Source of the DNA: MGBC163016 sp964631345
Lineage (GTDB): Bacteria; Actinomycetota; Coriobacteriia; Coriobacteriales; Eggerthellaceae
Length of the DNA stretch: 64,000 nt
Assembly (NCBI GenBank): GCA_964631345.1
Contig: CAZVWE010000007.1
Span: 1-64,000, forward strand
Direction of reading: 5' to 3'
Shown: piece after piece, positions 26,757 to 34,143 of the stretch
Numbering within the stretch: position 1 is the stretch's first letter
How the letters are laid out: each line of letters starts with the position of its first letter
Position numbers and translations under genes: made by a program
The notes under the pieces: model-generated
Told to the model about the DNA's origin: nothing
Database searches by the model: none
Seen by the model: only the letters and a program-made list of their open reading frames with translations

Positions 26757-26998
26757 GTTGTAAACACTTTAAACACTGTTTCCAAAAGCGAATCAATTTG
26801 GATTGGACGTAAGATCACGGGGTTCAATCCGATGTTACAACCTGAGTAAATTGATTCTGCATCTCTGTTTAGGTGCATTCTGCTAAACTTAATGATCGGT
26901 TTTTTTCGAGTCTGTAGTTGCGGAGATTTTGTATCTCTTAGCCCATGGCAGATGCGGTCAAAAGGGCCCACGTAAGCAGCCCACAAGGTTGTGAGCAT
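26711..26998 (-). pseudogene. Possible remnant of a response-regulator receiver domain
   Basis: This is a 95-codon frame from an ATG. The middle resembles the second half of a receiver domain: ICHGLRD, then KKPIIKFS (as in PIIALTA) and GLNPVILRPIQIDSLLETV (as in GMNxxLxKPIDIDELLETL). The invariant lysine is Arg, and the phosphoacceptor Asp and the first half of the fold are missing. The last 15 codons come from the 25-bp tandem repeats. No ribosome site or partner kinase is seen. It may be a decayed gene or a chance ORF. Confidence 0.3.
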
Positions 26999-27023
26999 GG
27001 CGTATTCTAGACGTAAGCCGTAC

Positions 27024-27089
27024 CGCCTGTGATTATCAAGTATAGGGCTTGACAGGCGAGAGGGTGTGAGCGTGAAAACGCAAACCTCC
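27024..27089 (+). promoter_or_regulatory. Possible structured leader upstream of the substrate-binding lipoprotein gene
   Basis: CGCCTGT (27024-27030) pairs with ACAGGCG (27052-27058), stacked on CAAG/CTTG. Directly after it, GAGG (27060-27063) can pair with CCTC (27085-27088) around the hairpin GCGT-GAAA-ACGC (27070-27081), which has a GNRA loop. CCTCC could instead pair with a GGGGG further on. I recognise no known riboswitch family. The stretch 26999-27163 otherwise holds no gene. Confidence 0.35.
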
Positions 27090-27163
27090 AGTGCGCGAGT
27101 GTGGGGGCAAAGACTAGGTCAGTCGAAAAAGCCGAAAAATGATGTTTGGCGAAAGGATTTTTC

Positions 27164-28099
27164 GTGTCCAAAAGGATAGGCGCGATATTTGCTGCAGCGC
27201 TTGCAATAACAGCGGCGCTTTTCATTTGTGGGTGCGCAAGCTCAGAAGAGTATGTGCCACAAACAGGGGATCCAACTGTTTCTGAGCCAGTAATTAATGA
27301 AGATGGCGTACTGCGTGTTGGGGTCAATATCGATAAGTCCCCGCTTGCGGGCAAGGGCAACGATAAAATCATTGGCATTGATGTTGACATAGCTGCAGCC
27401 CTTGCAGATGAACTTGGTCTTAAAGTTGAAGTTGTTGATGTAGGAAATGATCCAGAAAAAGCGCTTGCTGATAATGAGGTCGATATCGTTACGGGCATAG
27501 ATGGCTCTGACAATACAGAGTTTTGGCTTTCAAAACAGTATTTACCAACAGGTATTGCGCTTTTTATGCAGGAAGGCCAGAATCCATCAGTTCCAGAAGT
27601 TGGAACAACTGGACTTCAGATAGCGGCGCAAGGGTCATCCAAAAGTGCTTGGGCGGTATCTAATCAATTCGGCGCAGAGGCGCTTGTTTCCACAAACGAT
27701 CTTGCTACTGCATTTGCTGATTTAAAGGCGGGAAGCGTTCAATATGTTGCAAGTGATGCAGTGATTGGAATGTATGCTGCTAACTTGCAGGGTATTGAGG
27801 TTCAAATTGTTGCACTTCTAGAAAATGCAAGCGGATACTGCATTGGTGCTAAAAAGGAAAACCAAGAATTACAAACAGCTGTCACAGAAGCACTTGATAA
27901 GCTTCTTCAAAATGGCACAATTTCTGTAATTGAAGAAAAGTGGCTTGGTGGAACGATTGACCTTCAAAATGTTGTAAATCTAAATGCGAAGGCGACTAAC
28001 GATAAAGAAGGGGATTCTGCAAACACCAATACGGAAGACAACACGTCCGCTGGTGCAGATTCCGACCAGTCGTCCAGCAATACTTCTACAACAAATTAG
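27164..28099 (+). CDS. Transporter substrate-binding lipoprotein (family 3, amino-acid type)
   Basis: This is a secreted solute-binding protein of the PBPb/SBP family 3 type used by ABC importers of amino acids. The 311-residue product has a lipoprotein signal (AAALAITAALFICGC, cleavage before the second Cys). A two-lobe binding domain follows (VLRVGVNIDKSPLAG, GIDVDIAAALADELGLKVEV). The tail is Ser/Thr/Asp/Asn-rich and low in complexity (last about 45 residues). GTG 27164 is chosen because GAAAGGA stands seven bases upstream. No permease or ATPase gene is adjacent, so the substrate and partners are unknown. Confidence 0.85.
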   Translation: MSKRIGAIFAAALAITAALFICGCASSEEYVPQTGDPTVSEPVINEDGVLRVGVNIDKSPLAGKGNDKIIGIDVDIAAALADELGLKVEVVDVGNDPEKALADNEVDIVTGIDGSDNTEFWLSKQYLPTGIALFMQEGQNPSVPEVGTTGLQIAAQGSSKSAWAVSNQFGAEALVSTNDLATAFADLKAGSVQYVASDAVIGMYAANLQGIEVQIVALLENASGYCIGAKKENQELQTAVTEALDKLLQNGTISVIEEKWLGGTIDLQNVVNLNAKATNDKEGDSANTNTEDNTSAGADSDQSSSNTSTTN

Positions 28100-28280
28100 T
28101 AAATCATTGCTGCTGTTTTATTCAGGTGGCTTATTTGATGCAATGATCTTATGAAGTGAGTGTTGTTAGAGGTATTACGACGCAAGCAATCTAGAGCAAT
28201 GTAGATAAATGTACGGGTCGCACGGAATGTAGTAAAGCATATGGATTAATTGACGCATAACTATCACGAGGAGGCAAAAG

Positions 28281-31200
28281 ATGGGCATATCCATCGAAGA
28301 GATCGCTAGAGAAAACGGATTTAAACTAGAGCGTACATCTGAGCTTCCTGAAATAGATGGCGATGCGTTCGTAATGACTCACGTAAAGAGTAAGGCGAAG
28401 CTTCTTTACCTTAGAAACGACGACTCAAATAAAGCTTTCAGCATAACGTTTAAGACTCCGGCCTCAGATAATACCGGGGTCTTTCATATATTGGAGCATT
28501 CTGTTTTGTGCGGGTCACGAAAGTTTCCTGTCAAAGAGCCATTTGTAAACCTTCTAAAAAGTTCTATGCAGACTTTTTTGAATGCGATGACTTTTCCTGA
28601 TAAGACAATGTATCCAGTGGCATCTACAAATGAACAAGATTTAATGAATCTGATGGATGTATACATGGATGCAGTTTTTTATCCCAACATCTATTCAAAT
28701 GAGCAGATTTTTATGCAAGAAGGATGGCACTTAGAGCTTGATCAAGATGAGGATACTCCTCATGCAAGGCCTAGGGTTGTGTATAACGGCGTGGTGTTCA
28801 ATGAGATGAAAGGGGCGCTTTCAAGTCCTGAAAGTATGCTTTACGACACGCTTAGTGCAGCACTTTTCCCAGACAATACATACCGTTTTGAGTCTGGTGG
28901 TATTCCAGCAGAAATCACGAAGCTTACCTATGAAGATTTTCTGACACAGCATAAGGTCCACTACAGAACTGATAACAGCTACATAGTTTTGTATGGGGAC
29001 TTGGATATTGCTAAGTTCTTGAAGTTCTTAAGCGAAAAGTATTTGAATGATTTGGCCTTAAAACTTGAAGATTCTGATAGATGCAAGCTAGATGAAAAGC
29101 TTTTGATGCCCCAAAAACCGGTTGTTAATATGGATGCTGTTTTTGAAATGGGGACAGCACAGACGAACTCTTGTTGTGCGCTTGGATATGTTGCTGGAAC
29201 ATCCAAAGATGTTGAGCGTATGTTTGCCTTAGATATTCTGTTTGATGCAATAGGTGGGTCAAACGAAGCTCCACTTAAGCGTGCGATTTTAGATGCAGGT
29301 ATCGCCGATGATTGCAGTATTGCTTTGGATGATTCCCAGCTGCAGCCATTTGCTGTTGTGCAGATTAAAGGCCTAAAAGAAGACGCGGCTGACAAGCTGG
29401 TTGAAGTGGTTGAGAAAAAGGTTTGTGAATTAGCGTCTGGCGGCCTTGATGAAGAGCTGGTTAATGCAGCTCTTTCGCATGCTGAGTTTGTAATGAGAGA
29501 GCATGAATTTGGATACCCTGATGGCGTTATATATTCGATGTCTGCTATGAACGGTTGGCTTTATGATGATAATAATGCGATTGCATATATCAAATATGAA
29601 GAGATATACGCTAAGTTGCACTCAAAGTTAGGCACATCCTACTACAGAGATTTGCTTCGTGAGGTATTTCTTGAAAACAATCATCATGCGCGTGCTGTTG
29701 TGATTCCCGTTGATGTTCCTGCAGACGATAAAGTTCAAGAACTTGAAGATGCACTTAGTCAAGACCTTGATGATGTGCAATTAGAAAAAATTGCTGAATC
29801 TGCTGCAGCTTTAAAAGAGGCGCAATTAACTCCTGATTCTCCAGAAGATTTAGCTAAGCTTCCGCGACTGTCTATTGCAGATATTGAAGAACCTCCTCAA
29901 GAGCCTGGTTTTGGCATGGTTTTTGAAGGCGAGTATCCTGTAATTAAACACTCCGTTGAAACTCACGGAATATCGTATGCATACAGGTATTTTACTTTGG
30001 CAGATATTCCGTATGATGAACTTTCTTGGTGTACTGTTTTGGCTACTGTGCTAGGTCGTCTTGATACCGCACACCATAGTGCGGCAGAGATCGATACATG
30101 GGTGCAAAGTAAGTTGGGTAATCTCTCTTTTGCAATTGAGGCGTATGATTTTCCGCTTGCAACACATCCTTTTGGATATTCTGTTAGGTTCACTCAAAGC
30201 ACATCGGCGCTTTCCATTAATGTTGAAGAGATGGCACGCATTTCAGAAGAAGTGCTACTTGAAACTGATTTTTCGGATACCGCACGCATTAAAGATATGC
30301 TTACACAAAGACGTGTTTCGATGGAGCGATATTTTACGAACAATGGAAACGGTGTTGCCTCTGCGCGTGCTCTTTCTTATATGAAGAAGTCCTGTAAAGT
30401 AAGAGAGCAAATAGGTGGAGTTGATTTTTATTTATTCTTGAAGAATCTGCTTGATAACTTTGATGCGATAGAAGACGAAGTACCAAAAAAGCTCGAGAGT
30501 CTTGTTCGCAGAATCTTCCATGATGGTGCATTTTTGCTTTCATTTGCAGGTGGAGATGCTGAATTGGATAAGTATTTGCAAGCGTCAAAAATGCATCCGT
30601 GTATCCCGTCTTCACAGGTTGAGCCGGTTTGCGCAGACGAACATGACGAAGCTGGTACGACGGGTACATCTGTGCATGTTCATGGAAGCGATGTTTCATA
30701 TGATGGTGCAATTAGATATAAGGCTAGCCCTTGCGGTATAGAGGGAGTTCCTGAGCCTGTTGATCTTCACGAGGCATTTATCGTGCCAACTGATGTGACA
30801 TTTACATCATGTGCGACAGATATGATTTCTGCAAATAGTGAATACTCAGGTATTTGGTCACTTGCTTCAAAGGTGCTTACCTATGATTATCTATGGAATG
30901 AAGTACGCGTTGTAGGTGGCGCATATGGAGTTGGCTTTAAAGCAACTCGCGCTGGCAGTTTGTATTTTGCATCGTTTAGAGATCCGAGAATTGATGAAAC
31001 GATTAAGCGTTTTCAAGATGCGGGTTTATGGCTTTTAAATACGGAGCAAGACGCAGATGAATTTACAGGATATGTTGTAAGTACAGTTGCATCTATGGAT
31101 ACTCCTTTAAAAGCAAGGATGCTTATTAAGCGTCAAGATTCTATGATTTTAATTGGAATAAGCACAGAAGATAGATTGAAGGCACGTACTCAAGTAATCA

Positions 31201-31349
31201 AGGCAACTGCTGAAGATCTCAAAAAGATCGGGCAGGCTCTATTAGAAGCTTCATCGTCAATGAAGATGTGCACGGTTGGCTCAAAAGATATAATCGCTCA
31301 AAGTGATAATGGATTTACAGTGATGGAACTTTTTGGTGAGAACGCATGA
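28281..31349 (+). CDS. M16C family zinc metalloprotease (presequence protease-like)
   Basis: This is an insulinase-superfamily protease of 1022 residues, the length of the single-chain M16C group. The inverted zinc motif HILEH is at residues 69-73, and the third ligand region NEMKGAL follows about 95 residues later. The C-terminal half is the inactive partner domain. M16C enzymes degrade peptides in the cytosol or in organelles. No signal peptide is seen. A strong GAGGAGG site precedes the ATG. Two small membrane protein genes follow, the first overlapping by four bases. Confidence 0.93.
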   Translation: MGISIEEIARENGFKLERTSELPEIDGDAFVMTHVKSKAKLLYLRNDDSNKAFSITFKTPASDNTGVFHILEHSVLCGSRKFPVKEPFVNLLKSSMQTFLNAMTFPDKTMYPVASTNEQDLMNLMDVYMDAVFYPNIYSNEQIFMQEGWHLELDQDEDTPHARPRVVYNGVVFNEMKGALSSPESMLYDTLSAALFPDNTYRFESGGIPAEITKLTYEDFLTQHKVHYRTDNSYIVLYGDLDIAKFLKFLSEKYLNDLALKLEDSDRCKLDEKLLMPQKPVVNMDAVFEMGTAQTNSCCALGYVAGTSKDVERMFALDILFDAIGGSNEAPLKRAILDAGIADDCSIALDDSQLQPFAVVQIKGLKEDAADKLVEVVEKKVCELASGGLDEELVNAALSHAEFVMREHEFGYPDGVIYSMSAMNGWLYDDNNAIAYIKYEEIYAKLHSKLGTSYYRDLLREVFLENNHHARAVVIPVDVPADDKVQELEDALSQDLDDVQLEKIAESAAALKEAQLTPDSPEDLAKLPRLSIADIEEPPQEPGFGMVFEGEYPVIKHSVETHGISYAYRYFTLADIPYDELSWCTVLATVLGRLDTAHHSAAEIDTWVQSKLGNLSFAIEAYDFPLATHPFGYSVRFTQSTSALSINVEEMARISEEVLLETDFSDTARIKDMLTQRRVSMERYFTNNGNGVASARALSYMKKSCKVREQIGGVDFYLFLKNLLDNFDAIEDEVPKKLESLVRRIFHDGAFLLSFAGGDAELDKYLQASKMHPCIPSSQVEPVCADEHDEAGTTGTSVHVHGSDVSYDGAIRYKASPCGIEGVPEPVDLHEAFIVPTDVTFTSCATDMISANSEYSGIWSLASKVLTYDYLWNEVRVVGGAYGVGFKATRAGSLYFASFRDPRIDETIKRFQDAGLWLLNTEQDADEFTGYVVSTVASMDTPLKARMLIKRQDSMILIGISTEDRLKARTQVIKATAEDLKKIGQALLEASSSMKMCTVGSKDIIAQSDNGFTVMELFGENA

Positions 31350-31672
31350 GTGAAAACACAGACAATAAGTTCAGCCATATTAAGATCAAGCCCGCAGAAT
31401 ATGATGTAGTTATTCATGCAGGAATCAGGCATTTTGAAGAGGAAGCTTCTAAGGAGGAAGTTTTTAAAGAGGAAGTTTCTAAAAAAGAAGATGCTTGCAT
31501 AGAGCCTGAAGCAGTCCCTATGTCATCTTCTGAACCAAACAAAAATGGCTACCATCCAACCACTCTTGATGACATACATGAATCCAAAATGCCAAAAATG
31601 CAAATAGTGGTTGTATCATTGGCAGTGGCTGCAATATTGGCCTTTGCGATCTGGTATATCTTCTTCGCATAG
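31346..31672 (+). CDS. Unassigned tail-anchored membrane protein
   Basis: I do not recognise this protein. It has 108 residues: an acidic N-terminal part with an imperfect repeat (SKEEVFKEEVSKKED, about residues 35-49) and one C-terminal membrane helix (about 85-106, IVVVSLAVAAILAFAIWYIF). The bulk would therefore face the cytosol. The ATG overlaps the M16C protease stop (ATGA), so it is probably translated with it. The following gene also encodes a single-span membrane protein. Confidence 0.7.
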   Translation: MSENTDNKFSHIKIKPAEYDVVIHAGIRHFEEEASKEEVFKEEVSKKEDACIEPEAVPMSSSEPNKNGYHPTTLDDIHESKMPKMQIVVVSLAVAAILAFAIWYIFFA

Positions 31673-31681
31673 GGGTGAAAG

Positions 31682-32695
31682 ATGGTCAAACGCAATAAAA
31701 ACACACAACATCCTGCAGACATAAACAATGATTCGTTTGTAGAAGAAGACCTTGATAATGGGTACTTGGAGTCATCTTTAGACATTGAGAACCCGGATTC
31801 TTTTTCTAATACAGATGGATATTCTGAAAATAACGCACCTGCTGGGTCGGTCAGTTTTGGAGATGCAAAGGATCGGCCTAAACGTAAAGGTGCTGGAAAT
31901 CACGCACGTGCAGCACAGGCGGCATATGTTCAAAAATCCGCTCGTATGCGCAAAATTTTAATCGTTGTGATAATTCTTCTTCTTTTATGCCTTTGTGCTG
32001 GGGGATTTCTTGTATTTAAGCTTATTCAAACTGCTCAAGATGCAGCCACGCAGCAAACTCTTGTATCTACTGTAGATCAAGATGCAATGGATGATGATGC
32101 TGCAAAAGATACATCTTCTACTACAGCCAAGAAAACGACAGTTCCCGACCTTGTTGCATTGATGGGTCTTACACAAGATGAGGCCATAGCTAAAGTTGGC
32201 AGAGGTGCACAAGTGTCATCAACTCTTGAGGTTAACGAAGAGGATAACCCAATTAAGTCAGAAGTTAGGTTGGCTTTGACAACAGAACCAGCTGATTCAA
32301 GAGGTGGAACGCCTACGGTTTATCTGAGCTTAAATGAAGATGGCACCGTTATACAAGCTGGGTATTCAGCTGCTACGTCTTCTCTTGGATACGGATCGCT
32401 TAGTTTTGCAGACGCTGTTAACAATGAATCAATTGTTGAGAAAACACTTGCTGAGGCAGGGCTTTCTATCCCAGAGAAAACGGTATCTTTGCCGACAGAT
32501 AAAATGGAGTATTCGACATATGCGAGTGACGGTACAACATTAGCTCGTGAAAATTACTCATTTGAAGGCGAAGGACAGGTAGACAATCAGGTTTATTCTT
32601 GGACAGCCATGCTTTCATATGACTACTCAATGGCTAATGCTACCGGTAATTTATCTGACACTATTCGTACCATCTACGTTTATATCGGTATATAG
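31682..32695 (+). CDS. Unassigned membrane-anchored protein with PASTA-like segment
   Basis: The 337-residue protein has a charged cytosolic part, one membrane helix (about 97-118, ILIVVIILLLLCLCAGGFLV) and an outside region of about 215 residues. Just after the helix lies TVPDLVALMGLTQDEAIAKV, which looks like the start of a PASTA domain (VPDLVGLSxxEA). A full PASTA fold is not certain. No enzyme motif is seen. GGGGTGAAAG precedes the ATG. It ends three bases before the promoter of infC. Confidence 0.72.
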   Translation: MVKRNKNTQHPADINNDSFVEEDLDNGYLESSLDIENPDSFSNTDGYSENNAPAGSVSFGDAKDRPKRKGAGNHARAAQAAYVQKSARMRKILIVVIILLLLCLCAGGFLVFKLIQTAQDAATQQTLVSTVDQDAMDDDAAKDTSSTTAKKTTVPDLVALMGLTQDEAIAKVGRGAQVSSTLEVNEEDNPIKSEVRLALTTEPADSRGGTPTVYLSLNEDGTVIQAGYSAATSSLGYGSLSFADAVNNESIVEKTLAEAGLSIPEKTVSLPTDKMEYSTYASDGTTLARENYSFEGEGQVDNQVYSWTAMLSYDYSMANATGNLSDTIRTIYVYIGI

Positions 32696-32697
32696 AC

Positions 32698-32726
32698 TTG
32701 CGTAATTGCTTCTTCAAGGCTAAAAT
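32698..32726 (+). promoter_or_regulatory. Promoter of the infC-rpmI-rplT operon
   Basis: TTGCGT (32698-32703) and TAAAAT (32721-32726) are separated by 17 bases. The resulting leader of roughly 185 bases contains a terminator-like hairpin before the IF3 start. The same TTGC-type -35 appears before mraZ, ftsZ and tRNA-Glu in this window. Confidence 0.65.
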
Positions 32727-32815
32727 CGTCAGGCTGTTTAAATCAAGAGAAGGGTTTTAAACCTTTCCACCTGATTCGGCGCATTTGTGCAGCTGATGGG
32801 TAAGACGAATATTGA

Positions 32816-32837
32816 AACCTAAAATTTATTTTGGGTT
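32816..32837 (+). promoter_or_regulatory. Leader hairpin upstream of the infC attenuator
   Basis: AACCTAAA (32816-32823) pairs with TTTGGGTT (32830-32837), with one G-U pair and a six-base loop. It stands 17 bases before the terminator hairpin in the infC leader and may belong to the regulatory fold. No competing antiterminator was identified by eye. Confidence 0.4.
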
Positions 32838-32854
32838 ATGTCTTTTGCCTATTT

Positions 32855-32884
32855 ACCTGTGCATGTGTTGGCACAGGTTTTTTT
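32855..32884 (+). terminator. Intrinsic terminator or attenuator in the infC leader
   Basis: ACCTGTGC (32855-32862) pairs perfectly with GCACAGGT (32871-32878) over an eight-base loop, followed by seven T. It lies between the promoter and the infC start, so it would act as an attenuator. L20-controlled leaders with such a terminator are known for infC-rpmI-rplT operons in Firmicutes. The control signal here is inference. Confidence 0.75.
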
Positions 32885-32916
32885 ATGCGCAACGCGCAAA
32901 CGAGGAGGTGGGCGCC

Positions 32917-33489
32917 ATAGCCGCTCAAGAGCCAAGGCTCAACGAAGAGATTAAAGTGGTCGAATGTCGTTTGATTGATTTCGACGGCAACCAACTAGGA
33001 GTGTATCCAATAGCTGATGCCCAGCGTATAGCCGATAATGTTGGGCTTGATCTTGTGGAGATCGCTCCTAATGCAGAACCGCCTGTATGTCGTGTTATGG
33101 ATTATGGGAAATTCAAATACGATCAAGCTATAAAGGCAAAACAGGCACGTAAGAACCAAACAAAGATCGAAATCAAGGAAATGAAGTTTCGTCCAAAGAT
33201 CGATGTGGGCGACTACACAACTAAGAAAAAGCATGTACTTCGCTTTTTGAATGCTGGTAATAAGGTCAAAATCACGATCATGTTCCGTGGACGTGAGATG
33301 GCGCATCCAGAGCAGGGTTTATCAATTCTTGAGAGGCTTGCAGATGATCTTAAAGATGTAGCCGTGATTGAAAATCAGCCAAAAATGGAAGGGCGAAATA
33401 TGCATATGCTAATCGCTCCACTTCCACAATCCTTGAAGAAGAAATCCGAGCAAGAAGAAGAGACTGGAAAGGAAATCGATAATGCCTAA
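32917..33489 (+). CDS. infC: Translation initiation factor IF-3, probably starting at AUA
   Basis: IF3 keeps the ribosomal subunits apart and checks the start codon. The family N-terminus (PRLNEEIKVVECRLID) begins just after ATA at 32917, which has GGAGG (32904-32908) eight bases upstream. No ATG, GTG or TTG is well placed: GTG 32908 overlaps the Shine-Dalgarno sequence, and a start at 32812 would add a hydrophobic stretch encoded by the terminator. Rare start codons (AUU in E. coli) are a known feature of infC and allow IF3 to limit its own synthesis. The C-terminal domain (KEMKFRPKIDVGDYTTK) is normal. It overlaps rpmI by eight bases. Confidence 0.9.
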   Translation: MAAQEPRLNEEIKVVECRLIDFDGNQLGVYPIADAQRIADNVGLDLVEIAPNAEPPVCRVMDYGKFKYDQAIKAKQARKNQTKIEIKEMKFRPKIDVGDYTTKKKHVLRFLNAGNKVKITIMFRGREMAHPEQGLSILERLADDLKDVAVIENQPKMEGRNMHMLIAPLPQSLKKKSEQEEETGKEIDNA

Positions 33490-33679
33490 GATGAAAACGC
33501 ATCGCGGCTCAGCAAAACGATTCCGCGTAACAGGCAGCGGCAAACTTATGCGTGCTAAAGCCTATAAAAGCCACATTAAGTCAAAGAAGAGCCCTAAGCG
33601 CATCCGCAACTTCCGTCATGAGACCGAGGTAGCAAAAGCTGACCAGAAAACAGTTGCCCGCAACCTGGGCCTTAGGTAA
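33482..33679 (+). CDS. rpmI: 50S ribosomal protein L35
   Basis: L35 is a small basic protein of the large subunit. The 65-residue product starts MPKMKTHRGSAKRFRVTGSG, the standard sequence, and has normal length. Its ATG is inside the last codons of infC (an eight-base overlap), so it is coupled to IF3. rplT follows after 15 bases, with AAGGAG before it. Confidence 0.97.
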   Translation: MPKMKTHRGSAKRFRVTGSGKLMRAKAYKSHIKSKKSPKRIRNFRHETEVAKADQKTVARNLGLR

Positions 33680-33694
33680 TAAGGAGTATGTGAT

Positions 33695-34054
33695 ATGCCA
33701 CGCGTAAAAAGATCAGTAAGTGCTCGCAAAAAGCGTCGCGCAATATTAAAGCAGGCCAAAGGCTACTATGGCGCAAGATCCCGTCATTACACTAAGGCCA
33801 AAGAGCAAGTTCAGCATTCTTTACAATACCAATATCGCGATCGTAGAAATCTCAAGCGTGATATGCGCAGACTCTGGATTACACGTATCAATGCAGCTTG
33901 CCGTTTAAACGGAATGTCATATTCAGTGTTTATGAACGGACTTAAGAAAGCTGGCGTTGAGCTTGATCGTAAGGTGTTAGCTGAAATGGCAGCAAATGAT
34001 CCAAAAGCATTTACAGCTGTAGTTGAGGTTGCAAAAGCAGCTCTTGAGGCTTAA
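33695..34054 (+). CDS. rplT: 50S ribosomal protein L20
   Basis: L20 is needed for early assembly of the large subunit, and in several bacteria it represses its own operon by binding the mRNA. The 119-residue protein has normal length. It has the basic N-terminus RVKRSVSARKKRRAILKQAK and the central RDRRNLKRDMRRLWITRINA. An intrinsic terminator lies 49 bases after the stop. It completes the infC-rpmI-rplT operon. Confidence 0.97.
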   Translation: MPRVKRSVSARKKRRAILKQAKGYYGARSRHYTKAKEQVQHSLQYQYRDRRNLKRDMRRLWITRINAACRLNGMSYSVFMNGLKKAGVELDRKVLAEMAANDPKAFTAVVEVAKAALEA

Positions 34055-34065
34055 AACGCTTACGT

Positions 34066-34100
34066 GATTTAGTATTCGATTTAGTATTTGATTTGTATGT
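34066..34100. repeat. Short tandem repeat, 12-bp units, between rplT and its terminator
   Basis: GATTTAGTATTC (34066-34077) is followed by GATTTAGTATTT (34078-34089) and a third shortened unit GATTTGTATGT. The array occupies most of the space between the rplT stop and the terminator stem. Confidence 0.7.
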
Positions 34101-34102
34101 TT

Positions 34103-34137
34103 GGCCTAAATCCATGAGATTTGGGCCTTTTCTTTTT
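34103..34137 (+). terminator. Intrinsic terminator after rplT
   Basis: GGCCTAAATC (34103-34112) pairs with GATTTGGGCC (34118-34127) over a five-base loop, with one G-U pair. TTTTCTTTTT follows. It ends the infC operon and also faces the convergent glycosyltransferase gene. Confidence 0.8.
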
Positions 34138-34143
34138 GGTGTG

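Noticed and set aside
27007..27513. 168-codon minus-strand frame
   Set aside because: It is opposite the substrate-binding lipoprotein gene and its leader, Ser/Pro/Thr rich, with no motif.
28103..28147. Inverted repeat ATCATTGC/GCAATGAT after the lipoprotein gene
   Set aside because: The arms are 29 bases apart and no T-run follows, so a terminator or operator is not supported.
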